The notes: generated by a model from the letters alone, not told the origin. Counted from the first letter of the stretch, positions 24,173 to 31,699 are shown. The stretch is 32,147 nucleotides of DNA from an uncultured Blautia sp. (GCA_900551075.1 URVB01000046.1:1-32147), one strand, 5' to 3'. A program made the numbers and translations.

Positions 24173-24559
24173 TTAACAGGTCTCTTCCATCAGCTCCTTC
24201 AATCTCTTCTCCGCTTCTTTCCGGTCAAAATAAACATCGTTTAATTCTTCCCACGAAATCCAATCATCTGCGTACTTAATAGCCTTAACGGATACATCCT
24301 CTATCTCGTACTTGTATATATAGTATTGCGGGTTATTGAGCTCATCGTAAAATACTTCATATACTTTAGCCCCTACTTTACACGGCAATCGTAATAGAAT
24401 CCCTTCCTCTTCGGCGTTTTCGTATTCTTCCAGCTTTTCCAGTTTTGGAATTACATCATTACACAATGCCGTGATATTTGTCTGACCTGTAAAAAGACTA
24501 TTGTTTTTATTCCTTTCAGCTTCGTACTTCAACTGATTTATCATTGTGCTTGTTTCCAT
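24173..24559 (-). CDS. Unknown small phage protein
   Basis: 128 residues from AUG at 24559, 6 nt after AAGGGAG. TALCNDVIPKLEKLEEYENAEEEG is followed by RLPCKVGAKVYEVFYD, WISWEELNDVYFDRKEAEKR; this pattern is common in uncharacterised Firmicutes phage proteins. One nucleotide separates it from the upstream gene. No catalytic motif is seen. Confidence 0.6.
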   Translation of the reverse strand: METSTMINQLKYEAERNKNNSLFTGQTNITALCNDVIPKLEKLEEYENAEEEGILLRLPCKVGAKVYEVFYDELNNPQYYIYKYEIEDVSVKAIKYADDWISWEELNDVYFDRKEAEKRLKELMEETC

Positions 24560-24560
24560 G

Positions 24561-25001
24561 TTATTCTCCCTTCTTTTCTGGTTGATACGGCTCCGGAAGC
24601 GGCTGCCATGCATTCACAAATAAATCATTTGCCACACAGGTATCTTCTTCGTCACAATCTCCTAAGTAAAACGCCCCGCTACCCTCTTCGTCCTTCTCGT
24701 ATCTCCCAACCATTGGAAGAGAGAAATTTGCAAATGATAAAAGGATATAATTATCATCTTCCGGCAGATGCTCCTCCACCGGAATCCATCCATCATCCAA
24801 CTTGGCAGGATTACTTACAGGTTCGTTCTTCCCGCCATTCGTGTCGGCGACATCTTCCATGTGAGAGCGGATGATTCTTCTATCCTCTCTTGCTTGCGCC
24901 GCTTTTCCCTGCATGAATGCTCGGCCTTCTGCTTCCGTTGCAAAAAACGGTACATCATAATCCACCTCAATCTCCTGCAATATCTTCTTTAATACCTGCA
25001 T
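24561..25001 (-). CDS. DUF551 domain protein
   Basis: 146 residues; AUG 8 nt after GGAGGGA. The C-terminal part, DDGWIPVEEHLPEDDNYILL then VGRYEKDEEGSGAFYL and VNAWQPLPEPYQP, is the DUF551 signature (WIPVxERLP ... WxPLPEPP). The N-terminus is unrelated and helical. The biochemical function of DUF551 is unknown. Confidence 0.8.
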   Translation of the reverse strand: MQVLKKILQEIEVDYDVPFFATEAEGRAFMQGKAAQAREDRRIIRSHMEDVADTNGGKNEPVSNPAKLDDGWIPVEEHLPEDDNYILLSFANFSLPMVGRYEKDEEGSGAFYLGDCDEEDTCVANDLFVNAWQPLPEPYQPEKKGE

Positions 25002-25254
25002 CTACAACATCCCTCCTGCTGCCCTGATATAATACAAATAACTCTCCTGCTCTTTTTAACCAATACTGCCAGTCTGCCATAATGGCGTCTATTGTCCTGA
25101 CCGCTATATCATGCGGCATTTCAAGTATTTTTTCTGCAGTCAGTTCTGTGATATCATTTTCCGCCATCTGCTCGGCGATTTTGCTTCTGACCGGAATGCG
25201 GCAGTATTTTTCTTTTCCGTCAACAGATCCGCGGATAATTTCATATTCGTTCAT
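24967..25254 (-). CDS. Unknown small phage protein
   Basis: 95 residues from AUG at 25254, with GAGGGAG about 9 nt upstream. NEYEIIRGSVDGKEKYCRIP, then ITELTAEKILEMPHDIAVRT and WQYWLKRAGELFVLYQG. Its 3' end overlaps the DUF551 gene by 35 nt. No family is recognised. Confidence 0.55.
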   Translation of the reverse strand: MNEYEIIRGSVDGKEKYCRIPVRSKIAEQMAENDITELTAEKILEMPHDIAVRTIDAIMADWQYWLKRAGELFVLYQGSRRDVVDAGIKEDIAGD

Positions 25255-25350
25255 ACTTTTGTCTCCCTCATGACCCGCCATGGCCCTTTGTCTTTTTGCC
25301 GGTTGCATGATGCCAGCAGGACAGCCTGTTTTCCCTCCTTACCCTCCCCT

Positions 25351-26589
25351 TCATTCTCGCTCTATCTTCACAATCGCCTGGAACACCGGGTAAAACTGCT
25401 GCGGTACCACCGCATTGCCTAACGCCTGCAAACGTCCGACTCTGTCTTTGACGCCTGCTGCCACCCTCGGGATATCCGGCTCGGTGTCCCAGTAATGATT
25501 GATAAAAAAATCTATATCTCCGTCCACCCAACCGGAAAGCCCATTAGCCACTCCACCCAATAGGGATTCAGTTGGCCTCCTGGCTGGTCGTTCAGGTTCC
25601 GGCTCCGGTGCTCCGTATCCTCCCAGCGGCTTGCCTGTCCCGTCCTGTAATCCCGTGCCTGTAGTGTCGCAAACATCTCCCGCATCACGTCCCCTACCAG
25701 AGAAGCCCTGTTTATCTGCGATTTCGGAAGTGTACTGTTTTTTGCGTCCTGCGATGTCGGTGTGTTGTACATCTTCACCGCAGTTGCCAGGCCGGTCCCG
25801 GCATTCTTGCTGCTTCCTTTTTTGTTGTAATTGCCGTTCACCGTCGGTGTCGGCCATATTTTTACCTGTCCGCTCAGATTCGGTTCTCCCCTGCTGTTCA
25901 CGTACATCTCCCTGTTCGCCGCATCCGCTGCTACCGGTGTTTTCCAGACTCTCGGCTCCTCCCACATTTTGACCGTTTCCATATCCACCTGCTCCCGTAA
26001 GTTGGCCGGCCGTTTCCTTCCCTTCCTGCTCCCTTCCGCCTGGCGGCGCAATGCTTCCGGCGACCTTTGCGGCAGATGATCCATGGTGTTCGGCGTAGCC
26101 CACAATTGCCACCCGGTATCGTCTGTGTCTGGCTCCGACAGCGCAAGCTGGTATAAGAAATGTCCTTGTCCGATATCCACAGGCTTCCAATTCAGATAAA
26201 ATATCGGGGAGTGCCATCCTAATGATTCCAGTAACATTTTCTCCAACAACCCAAGCTGGCCGGAGTTCTTTGATAACCCTAACCATTTCCGGCCAGAGGT
26301 AGCGGTCGTCCTCCTTGCCTCGCTGCTTCCCGGCAACGGAGAACGGCTGGCATGGGAATCCCCCGGAAATAACGTCAACTGTATGTAATCCTGTCCGCTC
26401 ATAAAAACTCTCCTTTGTCAATGTCCGTATGTCCTTCCAGCGAGGGACGTCCGGCCAGTGTTTTTCAAGTACCCTGGTTGGATAATCCGCCCATTCGCAC
26501 TGTCCTGCCGTTTTCATCCCTGCAAGCTCTGCCGCAAGATCAAGCCCGCCGATACCAGTAAACAGGCTTAGATGCGTCAGTTCTTTCAT
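25351..26589 (-). CDS. DNA cytosine-5 methyltransferase
   Basis: 412 residues. Motif I LSLFTGIGGLDLAAELAG, motif IV GGFPCQPFSVAGKQRG with catalytic Cys in PCQ, motif VI ENV, motif VIII RHRRYRVAIVG, and motifs IX-X VGRLQALGNAVVPQQFYPVF. It transfers methyl from S-adenosylmethionine to C5 of cytosine, probably protecting phage DNA from host restriction. The central target-recognition region (about residues 170-345) is Gly/Gln/Arg-rich and oddly low in complexity, because another gene occupies the same DNA in a second frame. It follows the adenine methyltransferase with 4-nt overlap. No cognate endonuclease is seen. Confidence 0.92.
   Translation of the reverse strand: MKELTHLSLFTGIGGLDLAAELAGMKTAGQCEWADYPTRVLEKHWPDVPRWKDIRTLTKESFYERTGLHTVDVISGGFPCQPFSVAGKQRGKEDDRYLWPEMVRVIKELRPAWVVGENVTGIIRMALPDILSELEACGYRTRTFLIPACAVGARHRRYRVAIVGYAEHHGSSAAKVAGSIAPPGGREQEGKETAGQLTGAGGYGNGQNVGGAESLENTGSSGCGEQGDVREQQGRTESERTGKNMADTDGERQLQQKRKQQECRDRPGNCGEDVQHTDIAGRKKQYTSEIADKQGFSGRGRDAGDVCDTTGTGLQDGTGKPLGGYGAPEPEPERPARRPTESLLGGVANGLSGWVDGDIDFFINHYWDTEPDIPRVAAGVKDRVGRLQALGNAVVPQQFYPVFQAIVKIERE
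25512..26402 (-). CDS. Overprinted gene inside the cytosine methyltransferase
   Basis: 296 residues on the same strand, another frame. AUG at 26402 has AAAGGAG seven nt upstream, inside the methyltransferase coding sequence. The protein starts DYIQLTLFPGDSHASRSPLP, continues GQLGLLEKMLLESLGWHSPI and YLNWKPVDIGQGHFLYQLA, carries WATPNTMDHLP-, WPTPTVNGNYN- and TPTSQDAKN-type repeats, and ends LNPYWVEWLMGFPVGWTEI. I recognise this pattern as a phage protein family that recurs alongside cytosine methyltransferases, with unknown function. The length, ribosome site and family-like ending argue against a chance frame. Confidence 0.75.
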   Translation of the reverse strand: MSGQDYIQLTLFPGDSHASRSPLPGSSEARRTTATSGRKWLGLSKNSGQLGLLEKMLLESLGWHSPIFYLNWKPVDIGQGHFLYQLALSEPDTDDTGWQLWATPNTMDHLPQRSPEALRRQAEGSRKGRKRPANLREQVDMETVKMWEEPRVWKTPVAADAANREMYVNSRGEPNLSGQVKIWPTPTVNGNYNKKGSSKNAGTGLATAVKMYNTPTSQDAKNSTLPKSQINRASLVGDVMREMFATLQARDYRTGQASRWEDTEHRSRNLNDQPGGQLNPYWVEWLMGFPVGWTEI

Positions 26590-27404
26590 GGCATTACCCC
26601 CTCTAAATCACTAATGCTCATCTGCTGCATCTCTGGTTCGAAATTCATCCATAGGATTTCCTGTTTTTTTGTCCGCGATTGGGTAATGCACGTTGTTTCT
26701 TCCCTGTGCCACCCACTCAACCGATCATTGTATAGATCGCTGTCATATCCGCTTAACAGTACCGGTCCTTTATGAGCAAGCAGGACATCCAATAAGTCAC
26801 TTTGGGCTTGATCATCCATTTCGTAGCGGTATTGCCTGCCATGCCGTGTGGAGAGGACATAAGGTGGATCACCATAAATTAGTACGTTTTTGTAATTAAA
26901 CCGTTCAATAACTTCTGCTGCCGGTCTGTTTTCAATCTGTACGCCTCTAAGGCGTTCTGCTGCCTGTATGAGCTTATCCGGCAGTGTGCACCAGTTCTGT
27001 CCAGCATAGGCCCTTTCACGCCCTTGAATGTCGTTTTTCCAGCCAACTTTTTCTCCGTTTGTTCGGTATCCATGACCCATATTTAAGCGAATATAGAAAT
27101 TCACTGCTTTTTCAAGGCTGTTCTTCGGTATTGCTGCAAATGCCTCATCATATACCTGTCTGGCATATGGCGTCCAATAAATTTCATGGGCTAAGCGCTC
27201 CGGGTCTTTCTTAACCCACTCGAACAGATTAACTACGTTCCCGTCCATGTCGTTTACCGTCTCGATATTTGACCGTGGCTTGTTAAATAGTACGGCTCCG
27301 CTACCAAAGAACGGCTCCAGGTAGCTATGATGTTCCGGGAAGAATGATATGATCCAGTCTGCAATAGACCATTTACTCCCTGGATATTTTAATATTGCTT
27401 TCAT
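26586..27404 (-). CDS. D12-class N6-adenine DNA methyltransferase (Dam-like)
   Basis: 272 residues; AUG 6 nt after GGAGG. Motif I YPGSKWSIADWI ... YLEPFFGSGAVLF and catalytic motif IV DPPY (IYGDPPYVLSTRHG) place it in the alpha-type D12 class acting usually at GATC-like sites. Probably anti-restriction or regulatory methylation of phage DNA. It overlaps both neighbours by 4 nt, so three modification-related genes are translated together. Confidence 0.92.
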   Translation of the reverse strand: MKAILKYPGSKWSIADWIISFFPEHHSYLEPFFGSGAVLFNKPRSNIETVNDMDGNVVNLFEWVKKDPERLAHEIYWTPYARQVYDEAFAAIPKNSLEKAVNFYIRLNMGHGYRTNGEKVGWKNDIQGRERAYAGQNWCTLPDKLIQAAERLRGVQIENRPAAEVIERFNYKNVLIYGDPPYVLSTRHGRQYRYEMDDQAQSDLLDVLLAHKGPVLLSGYDSDLYNDRLSGWHREETTCITQSRTKKQEILWMNFEPEMQQMSISDLEGVMP

Positions 27405-28291
27405 GGTAGCACCTCCGGGAAATCATTAAAATCCATTTGTCCATCTACATTTTGGTCTTCCATCCACCAAAGAAATACATCTTCCCCGCATTTCCATTTT
27501 GTAGTTTTCCCTGATAAGTAAATAGCATCAAGCATCTTGTCGAAGATTCTAATATAAGCTCTCTGGTACTTCGGGAAATCTGTAAATTGCTTCCATCGGT
27601 GTTTACCAGCCATCGGACATCCGATACATCCTACCCGGTAATAGCCCATACTATATAGCGGGTTATGTAATTTACACTCATTCCAATAAAAATCCCATAT
27701 ATCACTGTCAGGCCATTCTATGATTGGATTAACAGTCGTTTTAGCTTTCATTTCACAGCGTTCAAATAGCTTTCTCGACATATCATTGTCTGTCAGAAGC
27801 ATTTTTTCTGTTGCAAAAACAGCTTTTTTCTTGGTTTCCCCATTCCCGATAAATTCTGTTAAATCGCTTCTGCTTTTGCTTTCCACCCACCTTACTCCTG
27901 TTGCAATCATTCTATTCGGGCACCCTGTCTCTTTTAAAACGGAGCAGCAATACCTTACTAACCTTGTTGGAGGCATTAGTTTTCTTGGTATTAAATTCCA
28001 CATAGTAATCCGGCTGCCGTCTGGCTGGATATGATAGTCTATATTACACTTAATCCCCTGGTCAGTCAGATTTTTGAATACCTCCCGGATATGATATACC
28101 GTTTGTGGTGCATCTGCTGTTGTAAGGCTGTGGTGTACCTCAAACGGCACCCCGGACCGCTTGAATAGTTCCAACATTACATCACTATCTTTACCCCCAC
28201 TGTAAGTGCATACAAGCGGCAGGCCATAATGTTTCAAGCTCATTTCTGATGCCATTTTTATTCTTGCTATTGATTTTTGTTCTAAGTCCAT
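27401..28291 (-). CDS. PAPS-reductase family protein (phage-type)
   Basis: 296 residues. The PP-loop CTYSGGKDSDVMLELF near residue 30 binds ATP; CCSVLKETGCPNRMIATGVR and the end VGCIGCPMAGKHRWKQF carry cysteine pairs suitable for an Fe-S or zinc site. The family includes PAPS reductases and the DndC-like proteins of DNA phosphorothioation. Phage copies are frequent beside DNA methyltransferases, and their reaction is not settled. AUG at 28291 has little ribosome site, so a start a few codons later is possible. Confidence 0.85.
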   Translation of the reverse strand: MDLEQKSIARIKMASEMSLKHYGLPLVCTYSGGKDSDVMLELFKRSGVPFEVHHSLTTADAPQTVYHIREVFKNLTDQGIKCNIDYHIQPDGSRITMWNLIPRKLMPPTRLVRYCCSVLKETGCPNRMIATGVRWVESKSRSDLTEFIGNGETKKKAVFATEKMLLTDNDMSRKLFERCEMKAKTTVNPIIEWPDSDIWDFYWNECKLHNPLYSMGYYRVGCIGCPMAGKHRWKQFTDFPKYQRAYIRIFDKMLDAIYLSGKTTKWKCGEDVFLWWMEDQNVDGQMDFNDFPEVLP

Positions 28292-28376
28292 TTTTTAGGA
28301 GCCGATGCGCATCTTCCCGGGAAGCCCGTCTCCTTTCACATTTTTTAATCCTCTATATCCGGTTATCATACCTTCT

Positions 28377-28499
28377 TTATACACTTTTTTTCTCTCCTTT
28401 CCGCCAGGCTGGTTTTTCCGGCTGCTCTTCCTGGCCCAGGTATCTGTTAATCTCTTCCTGTGTTGCCGGCCTTCCCGGTTCGCCTGTAATCTCAATCAT
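28377..28499 (-). CDS. Small unknown protein
   Basis: 40 residues; AUG 6 nt after GGAGG. MIEITGEPGRPATQEEINRY then LGQEEQPEKPAWRKGEKKSV. Real by its ribosome site and its fit between the HNH gene (3 nt gap) and the next gene; no family is recognised. Confidence 0.5.
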   Translation of the reverse strand: MIEITGEPGRPATQEEINRYLGQEEQPEKPAWRKGEKKSV

Positions 28500-28501
28500 T
28501 C

Positions 28502-28858
28502 TTAATCCTCCAAATAATTTTTTCCGAACAATGCTGTGAACTGTTCTCTTGTATGAGTTTTTTCGTATTCCGTCTGCCCGATTTTGCGCAGGAGGTCCAT
28601 GGTTTCTTTGCAATTATGGACTGCCAATTTCCCGTAAAGATGATGTTCCGGGCAGAGATAGACGGTTAAGCCCGTTTCTTCGGAATGGATCCGGTTTGGG
28701 CCTCCAAATATGTGATGTTTCTGCAAGGCCTTCTGTGTTTTGTGGTTCCCGTCCAGCAGGATGCAAAGATAGCATGTCCTGCTGCCTTTATCGTGTATGA
28801 TACTGGCCGGGTGGCGGATCCTTTTTTTCTTTGTCTTGGTTTTGGGTAATAGCATCAT
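28502..28858 (-). CDS. HNH-type nuclease-like protein
   Basis: 118 residues. TCYLCILLDGNHKTQKALQK, HHIFGGPNRIHSEETGLTVY and LCPEHHLYGKLAVHN give a CxxC...HH...CxxHH arrangement of a zinc-finger HNH endonuclease. In phages such proteins may cut DNA at replication forks or assist packaging. Overlaps the next upstream gene by 4 nt; AGGAGG is 11 nt before the AUG. Confidence 0.75.
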   Translation of the reverse strand: MMLLPKTKTKKKRIRHPASIIHDKGSRTCYLCILLDGNHKTQKALQKHHIFGGPNRIHSEETGLTVYLCPEHHLYGKLAVHNCKETMDLLRKIGQTEYEKTHTREQFTALFGKNYLED

Positions 28859-29067
28859 GTCCAGCGTATCCTCCTGCTTAATTCTTCGGCTGCTGCCTCT
28901 GCTTCGTTTTCGGTGTAAAATAGTATTTTTCCGATATCGGACCCGATGTAGGATTGATAGTACCCGTTATAGTTTACTGTAATGGTACCGCTGCCTCTAT
29001 CCGTGATAATCCCTTTCCGTATGGTTACTCTTTCTTCATGATTCCGGAATATTCCATATACTTCCAT
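28855..29067 (-). CDS. Unknown small protein
   Basis: 70 residues; AUG after AAAGGAG. MEVYGIFRNHEERVTIRKGI, TVNYNGYYQSYIGSDIGKIL and a helical end with ENEAEAAAEELSRRI. Probably an alpha/beta fold; no family is recognised. Confidence 0.55.
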   Translation of the reverse strand: MEVYGIFRNHEERVTIRKGIITDRGSGTITVNYNGYYQSYIGSDIGKILFYTENEAEAAAEELSRRIRWT

Positions 29068-29157
29068 ATTGCTCCTTTCCGGGGAGATGTACAGGCATCT
29101 CCCCTTGTATGTATTTGGATTTTAGATTGCACCCTTGTTGTTTTTGTTTATTGCTTT

Positions 29158-29370
29158 TTATCTCCACCGTTTTCTCCTTCTTTCCGTCATAGCCCGGATA
29201 AAAACCGGTAAATTGTCCTGCTGCCCTTTCTTCCGTTCTTCCTGTTTTTTCCTTTTTCCTGGATGAATCCGTGTTATTTGATAATAAACAGGAGCCTTAT
29301 AGAGCAGCCATTTGGGAGGATTCCTTCCAACGATTTTCTTGTATTGTTTCTTTTTCCTCCTTTTATTCAT
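29158..29370 (-). CDS. Small basic protein
   Basis: 70 residues from AUG at 29370, 6 nt after AGGAGG. Very lysine/arginine-rich at both ends (MNKRRKKKQYKKIVGRNPPK, ERRRKRW). Could bind nucleic acid. No family is recognised. Confidence 0.55.
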   Translation of the reverse strand: MNKRRKKKQYKKIVGRNPPKWLLYKAPVYYQITRIHPGKRKKQEERKKGQQDNLPVFIRAMTERRRKRWR

Positions 29371-29378
29371 AAATCCTC

Positions 29379-29762
29379 CTATTTGTTCCACCGGATGATT
29401 GGATCAAGGCCCGTTTCTTCTTTGAGGGTTTCCGTAATGTCCATCCATGTACAGTAATCATCCGTCAGGCATTCTGCTTTAGACCTGAATCTATCCCAAA
29501 ACTGCTGCAGCCTTTTTTTGCCAAACCCAAATTCGTCATGCAGTGTTGCCAGTGACAGGATCGAGAACGTGTCGAGAGTCATTTCCTTGATTTTATCGCT
29601 GGCTGCGTTTATCTCTTTTCTGGTAACATTCAGCGATATCCCTGTTTTGTTCCGGAATTTGATTTCTTTTTCCAGTTCTTCAATCCCTTTGTCCTTTACG
29701 AGCCGGAGGGCAAATTCCATCCCCTCTGTGCGTCCCCGCATCATTTCTTCAATTTTTCCCAT
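29379..29762 (-). CDS. Unknown phage protein
   Basis: 127 residues; AUG after AGAGGTG. MTLDTFSILSLATLHDEFGF then GKKRLQQFWDRFRSKAECL; this pattern is widespread in uncharacterised proteins of Firmicutes phage replication regions. Predicted helical. Gap of 8 nt to the following gene. Confidence 0.6.
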   Translation of the reverse strand: MGKIEEMMRGRTEGMEFALRLVKDKGIEELEKEIKFRNKTGISLNVTRKEINAASDKIKEMTLDTFSILSLATLHDEFGFGKKRLQQFWDRFRSKAECLTDDYCTWMDITETLKEETGLDPIIRWNK

Positions 29763-29792
29763 TTCTTCGCACCTCTTTTTACACTTTTTTTC

Positions 29793-29870
29793 TTAGTGTT
29801 TTTGCTGGTTCCCGGCGTTTTTTTCCTGTTTTCGGCGGACAAATCCTGATTTTTGTTTGCGGTTTTCCAT
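29793..29870 (-). CDS. Possible micro-ORF
   Basis: 25 residues, AUG 4 nt after AGGCGGT: MENRKQKSGFVRRKQEKNAG and so on, strongly basic. It fills the 220-nt space between the RNase H-like gene and the next gene. The only support is the ribosome site. A hairpin (GCATGG/CCATGC, about 29887-29905) lies just upstream. Confidence 0.3.
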   Translation of the reverse strand: MENRKQKSGFVRRKQEKNAGNQQKH

Positions 29871-29985
29871 TTTTACCGCCTGTACGCATGGAAGAAATCC
29901 ATGCATTTTCGTGTTTGCGAATTTTTTTCCGAATTTTAACGTCCGAATGCCGCAAAGCCGCATAAACACTATGCAGAACGGTTTT

Positions 29986-30369
29986 TTATTTGTATATGTC
30001 CATATTTTCAAAACACCATTGGATTGCATGGCCCTTCTTTGCGGCATCCAACTGCTGCCACAGGTCTGCATTCTTCAGCCCGCCCCCTGGCCTTCCCCAG
30101 CCGTTTTTCTTCCAGTCGTGCAGGTTCCTGCATCCGTTGATGAGGTAGCGGCTGTCTGTATGTATAGTAATCATGGACGGCTTCGTCATCCTCAGCAGGG
30201 CCTCTGCCGCACAGGTAAGGGCCAGCCGGTTCCCGGTGGTGTCTGTTAGTTCCCCGCCCCCTGTCCTGCTATGCCCGCCGCATGCTAATATGTATTGATA
30301 GCTTGCTTTTTTTATCCTTCCCTTTGTCTTTGTGGAAACAATCAGGAAAATATCTACTTTTGTCTCCAT
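29986..30369 (-). CDS. RNase H-like protein
   Basis: 127 residues. An RNase HI fold is suggested by NRLALTCAAEALLRM (catalytic Glu), MITIHTDSRYLINGCRN (second Asp) and WKKNGWGRPGGGLKNADLWQ. The first catalytic Asp, normally in a YTDGS-type strand, is not where expected: the N-terminus reads VDIFLIVSTKTKG. It may use D6 or be inactive. It directly follows Rep (no gap), consistent with a role in removing RNA during replication. Confidence 0.7.
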   Translation of the reverse strand: METKVDIFLIVSTKTKGRIKKASYQYILACGGHSRTGGGELTDTTGNRLALTCAAEALLRMTKPSMITIHTDSRYLINGCRNLHDWKKNGWGRPGGGLKNADLWQQLDAAKKGHAIQWCFENMDIYK

Positions 30370-31128
30370 TTAAATCCTCCTGTCTAATTTGACCAGCGTG
30401 TAATGGCGATAATAATATCCTGTCACCGGGTTTTTCCCTGTTTTTACGGAATCAGGGTCCACGTAATAGCCCTTCGGTGCCTTAGGGTAAATCGGCATCT
30501 CCTGTTTATCCACCAGGCTCCTTTTGTTGATCGCCTTTTCTTTCGGTTCTTTTCTGATCAGGTTTCTGGAACAATGATAGCGCTTCATTTCTTTTGGCTC
30601 CCATTCCTCAAGCCGTTTTGCTATATATTCCGCCAGCTCCTTGTACCCTCCAAATTCGTAGGTGGTCCTGAAATTCACGTGGCCTTTTTTCCAGCATTCC
30701 GAAAGGATAATATCTGTTCCGGTTTCCTCTGCCGAAATGCGGTTAACCAGGATATGGACGTGGGATCCTCCCCTCTTTCCAATTCCAATCCGGTAAACGT
30801 ATTTTAGTTCTTTGCCCAGTTTTTTGTACCGCTCTCTTATCTTACGGATGGTCTTTTGTACATCATCCATGATCTGCCTCCATGTAGGCCGCGCGCCTTT
30901 CGGATAGGTTAATGTGCACCAGTAATCATTTTTTTTAAAGTTCCATTTGATGATCCTGCGGATGGCCCTCTCTTTTATCCATTGATTCTGTTTTTCGATA
31001 TCTTCCCTGGAGGCTTTCTTTCTTTTTTCCCGTTTCTGTCCTTTGGCCCCATATTTTCCGGTATGCTTTTCTTCGATCTCCACAGTATCCCCGAAATCCC
31101 ATATGTGCCTGATGTATCCCCACTTCAT
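30370..31128 (-). CDS. Rolling-circle type replication initiator (HUH Rep, ORF2/G2P group)
   Basis: 252 residues. Motif 1 YWCTLTYPKG, motif 2 GGSHVHILVN (HxH metal ligand), motif 3 YKELAEYIAKRLEEWEPKE with the candidate nicking Tyr. The N-terminus (KYGAKGQKREKRKKASREDI) matches Rep proteins of the ORF2/G2P group seen in many Clostridia phages and small plasmids. It would nick one strand at an origin and prime replication from the 3' end. AUG after GGAGATGAT. An antisense RNA and a long inverted repeat lie in its leader. Confidence 0.85.
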   Translation of the reverse strand: MKWGYIRHIWDFGDTVEIEEKHTGKYGAKGQKREKRKKASREDIEKQNQWIKERAIRRIIKWNFKKNDYWCTLTYPKGARPTWRQIMDDVQKTIRKIRERYKKLGKELKYVYRIGIGKRGGSHVHILVNRISAEETGTDIILSECWKKGHVNFRTTYEFGGYKELAEYIAKRLEEWEPKEMKRYHCSRNLIRKEPKEKAINKRSLVDKQEMPIYPKAPKGYYVDPDSVKTGKNPVTGYYYRHYTLVKLDRRI

Positions 31129-31218
31129 ATATCATCTCCGTCGCAACTCTAATACTCCTAATCAAGCTCCAAAAACCTGTAAAAAGGTTAAAAATAAAAG
31201 AGGTTTTATCCTCAAAAC

Positions 31219-31247
31219 TTGACTTCCGGCCACCAAGATGATATAGT
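31219..31247 (+). promoter_or_regulatory. Plus-strand promoter opposite the rep leader
   Basis: TTGACT (31219-31224), exactly 17 bp, TATAGT (31242-31247). Its -35 lies in the left arm of the inverted repeat and the -10 in its loop. It points away from Rep on the opposite strand and runs straight into a terminator, which defines a short RNA. Confidence 0.8.
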
Positions 31248-31275
31248 AGGTATAGGTTCTTTGGTGGCGGAAGTC
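31221..31275. repeat. 15-bp inverted repeat in the rep leader
   Basis: GACTTCCG(G)CCACCAA at 31221-31236 and TTGGTGGCGGAAGTC at 31261-31275 pair over 15 bp with one bulged G and a 24-nt loop. Candidate binding or nicking site for Rep, or a control hairpin in the rep mRNA. It overlaps the antisense promoter. Confidence 0.75.
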
Positions 31276-31315
31276 ACTGGCCCACATGTCCTCAAGCGTG
31301 TGGGCCTATTTTTTT
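31254..31315 (+). ncRNA. Counter-transcribed small RNA against the rep leader
   Basis: About 60 nt from a predicted start near 31254 to the U-tract at 31309-31315. It ends in stem GGCCCACA/TGTGGGCC, extended by U-G and G-C pairs, with 8-nt loop TCCTCAAG. No open frame. It is complementary to the rep mRNA leader, the arrangement of copy-control antisense RNAs in rolling-circle plasmids. Function by analogy. Confidence 0.7.
31279..31315 (+). terminator. Intrinsic terminator of the antisense RNA
   Basis: GGCCCACA (31279-31286), loop, TGTGGGCC (31299-31306), then TATTTTTTT. The T-run is on the plus strand only. Its outer edge overlaps the last codons of the minus-strand gene at 31306-31506. Confidence 0.85.
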
Positions 31316-31506
31316 ATCCTGTTATACATTTCTTTCAACTCGGCAAATTCTTTTGGCGTGCCAATATCTTCATATTCTCCCAGCTTGTCCACTGGATTTC
31401 CGAACATTACCGGCCGCTCCTGCTGCCATTCAAAGCGCACAGACAATGCCGTTTCCATTGGAAGACGGAAGGTACCGTTATCGTTCTTTCTGGTCATTCT
31501 AAGCAT
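31306..31506 (-). CDS. Small phage protein
   Basis: 66 residues; AUG 3 nt after GAGGAG (or the AUG at 31497, 12 nt away). PVDKLGEYEDIGTPKEFAEL is the familiar LGxYEDxGxxPEEx helix of many small Firmicutes phage proteins. The function is unknown. Confidence 0.65.
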   Translation of the reverse strand: MLRMTRKNDNGTFRLPMETALSVRFEWQQERPVMFGNPVDKLGEYEDIGTPKEFAELKEMYNRIKK

Positions 31507-31699
31507 GGTCTCCTCGCTTTCTTGTGTCGTCTTTGTTGTATTCTGATTTTGGTTTGTAAAAACTGCATGGTTTTTCGCTTATTCTGCAGTACATTCTGTT
31601 AAGGCCCCTGCATATGGGGCTTATGTCCGTATGTTCGTATAAGATGCAGTCCCCTTTCACAGTTTGCACCGCTTTCTTGTCCTCCTTATTTCTGCTCAT
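31499..31699 (-). CDS. Cysteine-containing small phage protein
   Basis: 66 residues; AUG after AAGGAGGGG. GDCILYEHTDISPICRGLNR and MYCRISEKPCSFYKPKSEYN place four cysteines as a possible zinc site, a common small protein of phage early regions. Overlaps both neighbours by a few nt. Confidence 0.65.
   Translation of the reverse strand: MSRNKEDKKAVQTVKGDCILYEHTDISPICRGLNRMYCRISEKPCSFYKPKSEYNKDDTRKRGDHA

Noticed and set aside
25268..25354. 28-codon frame after the cytosine methyltransferase
   Set aside because: An AUG overlaps the stop, but the ribosome site is weak and there is no recognisable sequence; left unannotated.
28295..28369. 24-codon frame before the PAPS-reductase-family gene
   Set aside because: The ribosome site touches the AUG and nothing else supports it.
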